Origin: an uncultured Lachnospiraceae bacterium
GTDB lineage: Bacteria > Bacillota > Clostridia > Lachnospirales > Lachnospiraceae
DNA: 5,034 nt
Reading direction: 5' to 3'
Assembly (NCBI GenBank): GCA_945827765.1
Contig: CALZPS010000137.1
Span: forward strand, 1 to 5,034
The number at the start of each line of letters is the position of its first letter. Position 1 is the stretch's first letter. Position numbers and translations under genes: made by a program. The notes beneath the pieces are model-generated. The model searched no databases, was not told where the DNA came from, and worked only from the letters and a program-made list of their open reading frames with translations. This document shows, piece after piece, positions 1 to 4,710 of this stretch.

Positions 1-45
1 ACACAAGGAGTATCGTCGGCAGCGTCAGATGTGTATAAGAGACAG
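1..45 (+). other. Illumina Nextera Read 1 adapter with i5 index (contamination)
   Basis: This stretch is synthetic. Bases 1-4 (ACAC) match the 3' end of the P5 flow-cell oligo. Bases 5-12 (AAGGAGTA) match the i5 index I know as S507/N507. Bases 13-45 match the 33-base Nextera Read 1 transposase adapter, whose last 19 bases (27-45, AGATGTGTATAAGAGACAG) are the Tn5 mosaic end. The parts are contiguous and in library order, so chance similarity is not plausible. Its length is a multiple of three and it has no stop in the frame of the downstream gene, so it translates as [15 protein letters not shown], an adapter-derived peptide that can enter protein databases. It should be trimmed and not read as a transposon end. 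Confidence 0.98.
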
Positions 46-138
46 GGGATGACCAATGATTATGAGGTGGCTATTGAGGAAGGTGCAACCATGGTTCGGG
101 TAGGAACCGGTATCTTTGGTGTCAGAAATTATTTCTGA
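46..138 (+). CDS. yggS: YggS-family PLP homeostasis protein, C-terminal fragment
   Basis: Only the last 30 codons remain, ending at TGA 136-138. The peptide reads [20 protein letters not shown] followed by [10 protein letters not shown]. This is the typical C-terminus of the YggS/YlmE/PROSC family: the GM(S/T)xDxExAIxxGxTxVRxGxxIFG block that binds the phosphate of pyridoxal 5'-phosphate at the end of the alanine-racemase-like barrel. Family members bind PLP and regulate its supply without known catalysis. A full protein is about 220-230 residues, so roughly 85% is missing because the contig starts here. The residues encoded by 1-45 are adapter and do not belong to the protein. Location 60 bp upstream of sepF, as in Bacillus (ylmE-ylmF), supports the call. 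Confidence 0.9.
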   Translation, partial: GMTNDYEVAIEEGATMVRVGTGIFGVRNYF

Positions 139-198
139 AAAGTATAGTGCATGAAATAAATTTGTATGAAAAGGACATACGAGATAGGAGTGTAAGAC

Positions 199-747
199 AT
201 GGGTGTGTTTGATAAGTTTCTTGATATCATGAAATTAAATGATGATGATTATGATGATGATTTCTACGATGATGATGAATATTACGATGACGAGGAGTAT
301 GAAGAAAAGCCGCGCCGTTCTATATTCGGAAGTAAAAAGAGCAGCAAAGATGACGGTTATGACGACTTTGACATGAATGAAAACGACAAGTTTGCACCTG
401 CAAACAGCAGTAAAATAACACCGATGCGTCAGCCTTCTTCCAGAAGAAACAGTGGTAATATGGAAGTATGCGTGGTAAAACCAAGTTCCGTTGATGATTC
501 CAGAGAAATCACAGAAACCTTATTGGCTGGCCGTACTGTGATTCTGAATCTGGAAGGAATGGATTTGGAAATTGCACAGAGAATTATTGATTTTATTTCC
601 GGAGCAACATTTGCTATCAGTGGAAACCTGCAGAAGATATCCAATTATATTTTCCTGGTTACGCCTACAAATGTTGATATTAGTGGAGATTTGCAGGATC
701 TGTTGGGCGGTTCTATGGAAAACCAAAGCGTCCGCAGCAGATTTTAA
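199..747 (+). CDS. sepF: Cell division protein SepF
   Basis: SepF is a cytoplasmic division protein that polymerises, binds the C-terminal tail of FtsZ and tethers the Z-ring to the membrane. The 182-residue product shows the family layout: a short N-terminal amphipathic helix for membrane binding (about residues 1-13, MGVFDKFLDIMKL), a flexible linker, and the SepF/DUF552 core at about residues 88-168. The core includes the segment DFISGATFAISGNLQKISNY (131-150) followed by IFLVTPTNVDI, with the glycines of the dimer and polymer interface. The linker is extremely acidic at residues 15-36, where D, E, Y and F make up every position. The ATG at 199 follows TAGGAGTG (185-192) at good spacing. 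The gene lies between yggS and ylmH, its usual place in Gram-positive bacteria. The Asp/Tyr-rich linker is longer than in Bacillus (about 150 residues in total), as I recall for clostridial forms. Confidence 0.95.
   Translation: MGVFDKFLDIMKLNDDDYDDDFYDDDEYYDDEEYEEKPRRSIFGSKKSSKDDGYDDFDMNENDKFAPANSSKITPMRQPSSRRNSGNMEVCVVKPSSVDDSREITETLLAGRTVILNLEGMDLEIAQRIIDFISGATFAISGNLQKISNYIFLVTPTNVDISGDLQDLLGGSMENQSVRSRF
241..306 (+). repeat. GAT-rich trinucleotide tract inside sepF
   Basis: Codons 15-36 of sepF form an imperfect GAT run: groups of three, three and three GAT codons separated by TAT, TTC-TAC and GAA-TAT-TAC, then GAT-GAC-GAG-GAG. It encodes an uninterrupted string of Asp, Glu, Tyr and Phe. 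Short triplet repeats of this kind can gain or lose units by replication slippage without shifting the frame, so linker length may differ between strains. The interruptions make it less unstable than a pure run. Confidence 0.75.
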
Positions 748-763
748 GGAAGAATCGCAAAAA

Positions 764-1546
764 ATGCGAAAAGAGGAGCAGTTGTTGGAAAAACGTCTGA
801 TAGAATTATCAAAGGCGGCATATCATCGTGAGAGAATTACATATTCGGATTTCTTAAATCTGAATGAACTGAATATATTACATTCATTACCAAAAGATAG
901 CCTTTATACAAAATATGAGATATTTGGCGGTTATGAATCGGCAGAGCGTCAGTTGGCAGCATTTATACCTGATGCTCTTTCTTTGCGTGGTGCATCCGAA
1001 AGAAGGGAAGAACTCTTTGCGGATGCAATTTCAGTGATTCGAATAGAACCCCTGCAGACAAAGTTCTCTGAGGAACTTTCCCATCGGGATTATTTGGGTG
1101 CCATACTGAATCTGGGGATAGACCGCAGTAAAATCGGAGATATTGTGATAGAACATCATCGGGCATATCTCTTTGTAAGACCTCAGATGAAAGACTTCCT
1201 TTTGGAGAATTTGTGCCGGATTCGTCACACTTCTGTTATGGTAGAGGAAGAAATGCCGGAAAACTTTTCCTACGTCCCCAAATTTGAGGAAATAAGAGGA
1301 ACGGTTGCCTCTGTACGTCTTGACAGCCTTTCTTCACTGGCATTTGCGACATCACGCAGTAAGCTGTGCAATTTGATAGAAGAGGGGAAGGTATTTGTAA
1401 ACGGACGCCTGATTACTTCCAATGCTTACCAGCCAAAAGAAGAAGACCGGATATCCGTGCGTGGTATGGGAAAATTCCAATACAAAGGAATTACAGGTAT
1501 CACAAAGAAGAACAGAACATCTGTTTTGATTCACAAATATGTCTGA
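764..1546 (+). CDS. ylmH: YlmH-family S4-domain RNA-binding protein
   Basis: The 260-residue product matches the length of Bacillus YlmH (about 257). Residues 107-127 carry the family signature HRDYLGAILNLGIDRSKIGD, and an S4 RNA-binding domain occupies about 185-245 (VRLDSLSSLAFATSRSKL, then EEGKVFVNGRLI and the RISVRGMGKF strand). Family knowledge: in Bacillus subtilis YlmH binds the large ribosomal subunit carrying peptidyl-tRNA and takes part in ribosome-associated quality control; it is also genetically linked to the division cluster. I chose ATG 764 over the longer open frame that begins at 572, because homology starts here and AAGGAAG (746-752) lies upstream, overlapping the sepF stop. 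The upstream extension would lie inside sepF in another frame. The gap to sepF is only 16 bp, so the two are almost certainly cotranscribed. Confidence 0.93.
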   Translation: MRKEEQLLEKRLIELSKAAYHRERITYSDFLNLNELNILHSLPKDSLYTKYEIFGGYESAERQLAAFIPDALSLRGASERREELFADAISVIRIEPLQTKFSEELSHRDYLGAILNLGIDRSKIGDIVIEHHRAYLFVRPQMKDFLLENLCRIRHTSVMVEEEMPENFSYVPKFEEIRGTVASVRLDSLSSLAFATSRSKLCNLIEEGKVFVNGRLITSNAYQPKEEDRISVRGMGKFQYKGITGITKKNRTSVLIHKYV

Positions 1547-1563
1547 TAAAAGGAGCGTTTCGG

Positions 1564-2079
1564 ATGAAAAACGATAAATTATGGAAAAACTATTTGTATG
1601 CATGCATAGCCTGTCTGATTTTGACAGCGCTTGATCAGTTTACAAAGCACCTTGCGGTTATCCATTTAATGAATCAACCTTCTCTTGTATTGATTCCGGG
1701 AGTATTTGAACTGCAATATCTGGAAAATCGCGGGGCGGCTTTCGGAATGTTTCAGGATAAGCAGATTATTTTTTTTGTGGGAGCAGCTTTTGTTTTTCTG
1801 GTTATCGCATATTTTTATGCAAAAATTCCTCATCAGAAGCGCTATTACCTGATGAGAAGCTATGCGGTACTAATTATTTCCGGCGCCGCAGGAAATATGA
1901 TGGACCGTGTACGATTAAAATATGTGGTCGATTTTTTCTATTTTAGTTTAATTGATTTTCCCATCTTTAATATTGCGGACTGCTATGTCGTGATTGGCTG
2001 CATTTTATTTGCCTTTTCTCTTTTGTTTTATTATACAGAGGAGGAGCTTGCCATTTTTTCATTCAAGAAATCATCATAG
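1564..2079 (+). CDS. lspA: Lipoprotein signal peptidase II
   Basis: LspA is a membrane aspartyl protease that cleaves the signal peptide of diacylglyceryl-modified prolipoproteins ahead of the lipidated cysteine. The 171-residue product has the usual four hydrophobic segments (about 9-25, 68-86, 97-111 and 138-157). Family motifs are complete: D24 in LDQFTK, N55-R56-G-A-A-F-G61, the catalytic Asp D114 in GAAGNMMDR (107-115) and the second catalytic Asp D139 in FNIADC (135-140). The ATG at 1564 follows AAGGAG (1550-1555) with an 8-base spacer. The open frame extends back to 1366 within ylmH, but those codons lack homology and a ribosome binding site. It begins 17 bp after ylmH and ends 9 bp before rluD, consistent with one operon and with the common lspA-rluD pairing. 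The enzyme looks fully functional. Confidence 0.97.
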   Translation: MKNDKLWKNYLYACIACLILTALDQFTKHLAVIHLMNQPSLVLIPGVFELQYLENRGAAFGMFQDKQIIFFVGAAFVFLVIAYFYAKIPHQKRYYLMRSYAVLIISGAAGNMMDRVRLKYVVDFFYFSLIDFPIFNIADCYVVIGCILFAFSLLFYYTEEELAIFSFKKSS

Positions 2080-2100
2080 AAGGAGTATATGCAATTGATG
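2080..2100 (+). promoter_or_regulatory. Ribosome binding site and ambiguous start of rluD
   Basis: AAGGAG at 2080-2085 directly follows the lspA stop (TAG 2077-2079). The first ATG (2089) is only 3 bases beyond it, shorter than usual. A second in-frame ATG at 2098 has a 12-base spacer, longer than usual. The proteins differ by three residues (MQL). The S4 homology starts after both, so sequence alone does not decide; 2089 is kept as the conventional longer start. Confidence 0.55.
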
Positions 2101-2295
2101 GAGGAACTTTGTTTTGAAGTGTCAGAAGAGGGGGAACGCGTTGATAAATATCTGGCGATACAATTGCCGGATAAAACCCGCTCTTTTATTCAAAAACTGA
2201 TAAAGGAAGGTCATGTGACGGTCAAGGATATCCCCGTGAAGGCAAATTATAAGCCACGTATCGGTGATAAGCTTTATGTGGAGATTCCACCGTGA
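2089..2295 (+). CDS. N-terminal S4-domain fragment of the broken rluD
   Basis: If the TGA at 2293 is real, ribosomes starting at 2089 (or 2098) make only this 68-residue peptide. It is essentially a free S4 domain: ERVDKYLAIQLPDKTRSFIQ (residues 16-35) followed by KLIKEGHVTVKDIPVKANYK and the closing strand GDKLYVEIPP. S4 domains bind structured RNA, and in RluD proteins this one helps position the rRNA substrate but has no catalytic residues. Standing alone it would not modify RNA. I do not think it is a separate gene; it is listed because it is what the sequence as written encodes. Confidence 0.6.
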   Translation: MQLMEELCFEVSEEGERVDKYLAIQLPDKTRSFIQKLIKEGHVTVKDIPVKANYKPRIGDKLYVEIPP

Positions 2296-3021
2296 GAAGA
2301 ACCGGCGGACATTCTCCCGGAAGATATCCCGCTTGATATTCTTTATGAAGACACAGATATTTTGGTGGTGAACAAACCCAAAGGAATGGTGGTGCATCCG
2401 GCTCCGGGGCACTACACACAGACATTGGTCAATGCGGTCATGTTTCACTGTAAAGATCAGCTTTCAGGTATCAACGGCGTGACGAGACCCGGAATCGTAC
2501 ACCGGATTGATATGGATACCACGGGGTCACTTTTGATATGTAAAAACGATTATTCCCACCAGGTAATGGCTAATCAGCTAAAGGAACATTCAATTACCAG
2601 AAAATATCATGCGATTGTACATGGAAATCTGAGAGCAGATACTCAGACTATCAATGCGGCAATCGGGCGGCATCCAACGGATCGCAAAAAAATGAGTACC
2701 CATGCCCCTAACGGAAGGACGGCAATCACACATTGTCGTGTGTTGGAACGTTTTGGAAATTATACTTATGTAGAATGTAGCCTGGAAACAGGGCGCACGC
2801 ATCAGATTCGTGTGCATATGTCCAGTATCGGACATCCGATTCTCGGTGACAACGTGTACGGACCCGCAAAATGCCCTTATAAACTGCAGGGGCAAACATT
2901 GCATGCTAAAATCTTGGGCATTATCCATCCTGTGACAGGAGAGTACATGGAGTTCGATGCGCCTTTGCCGGAATATTTTCAAAATCTTTTGGAATTATTC
3001 CGAAAACAAGTACATGGATGA
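2296..3021 (+). pseudogene. Catalytic-domain remnant of the broken rluD
   Basis: This is the part of rluD downstream of the stop. It carries the whole pseudouridine synthase fold: NKPKGMVVHPAPGH at the domain entry, the catalytic loop GIVHRIDMDTTGS (Asp codon 2509-2511), the strand YTYVECSLETGRTHQIRVHM and the GHPILGDNVYGP motif. Possible restarts are TTG 2362 and ATG 2386. Neither has a convincing ribosome binding site: nothing lies ahead of 2362, and AAAGGA abuts 2386 with no spacer. Starting at either would also drop the linker strand. Independent translation is therefore unlikely, and if the stop is real the enzyme is probably lost. Confidence 0.6.
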
Positions 3022-3076
3022 CATTTATATAAATTTGTTATTTTGTATAAAATCTTGTTAAAATGTATTGTGGTTA

Positions 3077-3105
3077 TTGTAAAAATCATCCATTTCCGCT
3101 ATAAT
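3077..3105 (+). promoter_or_regulatory. Sigma-A-type promoter of the cytidylate kinase-like gene
   Basis: A perfect -10 hexamer TATAAT lies at 3100-3105. TTGTAA at 3077-3082 matches four of six bases of the -35 consensus TTGACA, and the spacer is exactly 17 bp. Transcription would begin near 3112, giving a leader of about 90 bases before ATG 3203. The surrounding spacer is very AT-rich, as expected for a promoter region. Its position shows that the downstream gene need not depend on read-through from the division cluster. Confidence 0.75.
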
Positions 3106-3117
3106 ATAAGAAAAACA

Positions 3118-3162
3118 TTGGCATATTTGCGGCATCCTGAATCTGATGAGCACAAATGCCAA
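3118..3162 (+). other. Imperfect inverted repeat in the mRNA leader
   Basis: TTGGCA (3118-3123) pairs with TGCCAA (3157-3162), and TTTG (3126-3129) pairs with CAAA (3153-3156) after a two-base bulge. Inside, CATC (3133-3136) can pair with GATG (3145-3148) around an 8-base loop. The hairpin would begin about six bases from the predicted RNA 5' end and stop about 25 bases before the ribosome binding site, so it does not hide it. It might stabilise the 5' end of the transcript or, as DNA, bind a regulator. There is no T-run, so it is not an attenuator, and it matches no riboswitch I recognise. Confidence 0.4.
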
Positions 3163-3202
3163 ATATCATAAAATTGCTTGTTTGAATGGGAGGAATGCTG
3201 AT

Positions 3203-3850
3203 ATGAAGACTAATACGATTATTACAATCGGCAGACAATTTGGTAGTGCGGGAAGAGAAATCGGAAATAAGATTGCGAAAGATCTTGAAATAAAGCTTTA
3301 TGATAAAGAGATGCTTGCACGTGCTGCAAAGGAGAGCGGCATCTGCGAAGACATTTTTGAGACACATGATGAGAAACCAACAAATAGCTTTTTATATTCA
3401 CTCGTCATGGATACTTATTCCATAGGATATACAGGAAGTACCTATACTGATATGCCAATCAATCATAAGGTATTTCTGGCACAATTTGATGCCATTAAAA
3501 AGATTGCGGATGAAGGGCCATGTATTTTGGTCGGACGTTGTGCAGATTATGCACTGGAATCATACGACAATGTGGTAAGTGTTTTTATTCACGCAGATTT
3601 GAATGCCAGAATACGCAGGATTGCACGCATTTATGACCTCCCGGACAACAAAGCGAAAGATATGATTCTTAAGGCGGATAAACAGCGCGCAAGCTATTAC
3701 GACTATTATACAAACAAAAAATGGTCTGACGCAGGAAGTTATGAACTATGTTTGAACAGTTCTATGCTCGGTATTGATGGAACCGCAAAGATGATAGAAG
3801 AATATGTTGCTTTAAAAGAAAGTATTTCGATAAAAAACACAAAAATATGA
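3203..3850 (+). CDS. Cytidylate kinase-like family protein
   Basis: The 215-residue product fits the cytidylate kinase-like family (Pfam Cytidylate_kin2), P-loop proteins related to CMP kinase that are common in Clostridia and Bacteroidia. Visible features are the N-terminal strand and P-loop-like turn TIITIGRQFGSAGREIGNKI (residues 5-24), a core CILVGRCADY (107-116), an Arg-rich lid-like stretch NARIRRIARIYDL (134-146) and the family block KQRASYYDYYTNKKW (160-174) leading to CLNSSMLGID. The turn reads GSAGR where I expect GSGGR in most relatives. True CMP kinase activity is not established for the family, so no cmk symbol is given. ATG 3203 is preceded by GGGAGG (3188-3193); the longer in-frame ATG at 3146 has no ribosome binding site and falls in the leader hairpin. 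The gene appears monocistronic. Confidence 0.85.
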   Translation: MKTNTIITIGRQFGSAGREIGNKIAKDLEIKLYDKEMLARAAKESGICEDIFETHDEKPTNSFLYSLVMDTYSIGYTGSTYTDMPINHKVFLAQFDAIKKIADEGPCILVGRCADYALESYDNVVSVFIHADLNARIRRIARIYDLPDNKAKDMILKADKQRASYYDYYTNKKWSDAGSYELCLNSSMLGIDGTAKMIEEYVALKESISIKNTKI

Positions 3851-3860
3851 TGATATCAGG

Positions 3861-3904
3861 GCTTTCAGGGTCATGCAGTCAGATTATGCATGACCCTGAA
3901 AAGC
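3861..3904. terminator. Long hairpin between convergent genes, probable bidirectional terminator
   Basis: GCTTTCAGGGTCATGCA (3861-3877) pairs with TGCATGACCCTGAAAAGC (3887-3904): 17 base pairs, 15 of them contiguous (3863-3877 with 3887-3901), one bulged A at 3902 and a 9-base loop. It fills the 65-bp gap between two genes that end toward each other, the expected place for a shared terminator. The T-run is weak on both sides: only TTT at 3905-3907 on the + strand and no direct run on the - strand. Termination may be inefficient, or the stem may act chiefly as a 3'-end stabiliser. Confidence 0.75.
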
Positions 3905-3915
3905 TTTACCGGAGC

Positions 3916-4650
3916 TTATCGCGTGTGTGGGATTCTTTCCGGCCATCCCTTTAGCTCCCCGTTAAGAATCGCGTGAAACATCCGTTCTCTGGCTCCTGGA
4001 TGCTCTGTGTTTAATTGTTTTAATAGTTCTTTTGCGTATTGCCGTTTTGTATAACCGTCCACCGGACATTTACTTTCCACAACCGGCAAGTTGTATTTAT
4101 TGCGAAATCCGCATACTTCCATCTCATCAACAAACATAAGCGGACGTATGACCGTCAATTCCATACGATCAAGGTAGGTCTTTGGGGAAAAAGAGTAAAA
4201 ACGTCCTTCAAAAATGAGTGAAAGCAGCATCGTTTCAATGATGTCATCTTTGTGATGAGCATATGCAACCTTGTTGCAGCCCAATTTCTTAACAGCTTCG
4301 TTTAAAGCACCTTTGCGCATTTTGGCACAGAGTGAGCAAGGATTGGATTCCTTACGGATATCAAATAAGATATGGTAAATATCAGATTTTACAATATGGT
4401 AAGGAATTTCTAATTCTTTGCAGAGTTGAGTTATGGGTGTCAAATCAAAATTCTCATAACCCAAATCAACAGTCACAGCTGTCAAATCAAACTTTTTGGG
4501 ATAAAATCGTTTTAGTCCATGTAATGCGTATAACAAAGTCAGGCTGTCTTTTCCGCCAGAAATACCGACAGCTATATGATCGTTTTCTTCAATCATCTGA
4601 TATTCATCGACCGCTTTTCTGGTATAGCTCAATAACTTCTGTAATTGCAT
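3916..4650 (-). CDS. ttcA: TtcA-family tRNA 2-thiocytidine biosynthesis protein
   Basis: TtcA activates C32 in the tRNA anticodon loop with ATP and replaces its oxygen with sulfur, using a [4Fe-4S] cluster. The 244-residue product has the PP-loop SGGKDS at residues 31-36 in an N-type ATP pyrophosphatase fold. It also has the cysteine pair CSLC (105-108) followed by AKMRKGAL, the motif AHHKDDIIETMLL (131-143) and a third cysteine C195 in ESKCPVDG. These three cysteines align with those needed for cluster binding in E. coli TtcA. TilS is less likely because the CxxC layout is TtcA-like and the TilS C-terminal domains are absent. The protein is shorter than E. coli TtcA (311), lacking end extensions, which is usual for clostridial forms. 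ATG at 4650 is preceded by AGAAAGGA (4663-4670 complement) at a long spacer of about 12 bases. I infer the C32 target; related clostridial paralogs could act elsewhere. Confidence 0.82.
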   Translation of the reverse strand: MQLQKLLSYTRKAVDEYQMIEENDHIAVGISGGKDSLTLLYALHGLKRFYPKKFDLTAVTVDLGYENFDLTPITQLCKELEIPYHIVKSDIYHILFDIRKESNPCSLCAKMRKGALNEAVKKLGCNKVAYAHHKDDIIETMLLSLIFEGRFYSFSPKTYLDRMELTVIRPLMFVDEMEVCGFRNKYNLPVVESKCPVDGYTKRQYAKELLKQLNTEHPGARERMFHAILNGELKGWPERIPHTR

Positions 4651-4710
4651 GTCGTTTATATATCCTTTCTCTTTAAATGTTTTAAATTATTTTTTCGATT
4701 TTTGACTCAT
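4651..4710 (-). other. Short AT-rich gap between the recombinase and ttcA
   Basis: This 60-bp gap is strongly AT-rich on both strands and holds the ttcA ribosome binding site (complement of 4663-4670). I see no hairpin terminator, no tRNA end and no sigma-A promoter with both hexamers at proper spacing for the minus strand. ttcA may be read from a promoter further upstream, possibly together with the recombinase, but the sequence does not settle this. Confidence 0.4.

Larger units (their letters stand above)
2089..3021 (+). pseudogene. rluD: RluA/RluD-family 23S rRNA pseudouridine synthase, split by an in-frame TGA
   Basis: Read through the TGA at 2293-2295, this frame gives about 310 residues, the normal length for the family that converts uridine to pseudouridine in 23S rRNA. 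Layout: S4 domain (about residues 16-68), the stop at codon 69, then the linker EEPADILPEDIPLDILYEDT and the catalytic domain. The frame is the same on both sides, so the lesion is a single nonsense codon with no indel. The linker residues just after the stop are normal family sequence, showing that translation should continue. Motifs are intact: catalytic Asp 141 in HRIDMDTTG and the C-terminal GRTHQIRVHMSSIGHPILGD. There is no other decay. Either the mutation is very recent or the base is wrong in the assembly, which is known to contain untrimmed adapter. The exact rRNA target cannot be read from sequence; RluD-type is my best assignment from lspA linkage. Confidence 0.88.

Noticed and set aside
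27..45. Tn5 mosaic end that could mark a transposon insertion
   Set aside because: It is joined to the Nextera adapter and i5 index in library order and sits at the contig start, so it is library-derived.
143..148. TATAGT as a -10 element for sepF
   Set aside because: No acceptable -35 hexamer lies 16-18 bp upstream; sepF is more likely read through from yggS.
164..180. GTATG/CATAC inverted repeat just upstream of the sepF ribosome binding site
   Set aside because: Only five base pairs, mostly A-T, with a 7-base loop; expected by chance in AT-rich spacer.
572..763. 64-codon N-terminal extension of ylmH
   Set aside because: It overlaps the sepF core in another frame, has no family homology, and ATG 764 has its own ribosome binding site.
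2293..2295. TGA as a recoded sense codon (selenocysteine or alternative genetic code)
   Set aside because: TGA is the normal stop for yggS, ylmH, rluD, the cytidylate kinase-like gene and the recombinase here. No stable stem-loop suited to selenocysteine insertion was seen just after it, and the site is a domain linker where selenocysteine is not expected.
2122..2448. 108-codon open frame on the minus strand opposite rluD, and similar opposite-strand frames at 2590-2982 and 4332-4676
   Set aside because: Their translations show no recognisable domain and each lies opposite a well-supported gene, so they are chance open frames.
3023..3053. AT-only palindromes (ATTTATATAAAT and ATTTT/AAAAT) as a terminator after rluD
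   Set aside because: No GC pairs in the stems and no T-run after them; such palindromes are common in AT-rich spacers. No terminator for the cluster is visible.
3146..3202. Upstream ATG start for the cytidylate kinase-like gene
   Set aside because: No ribosome binding site precedes 3146, the 19 extra residues show no family homology, and GGGAGG is correctly placed for ATG 3203.
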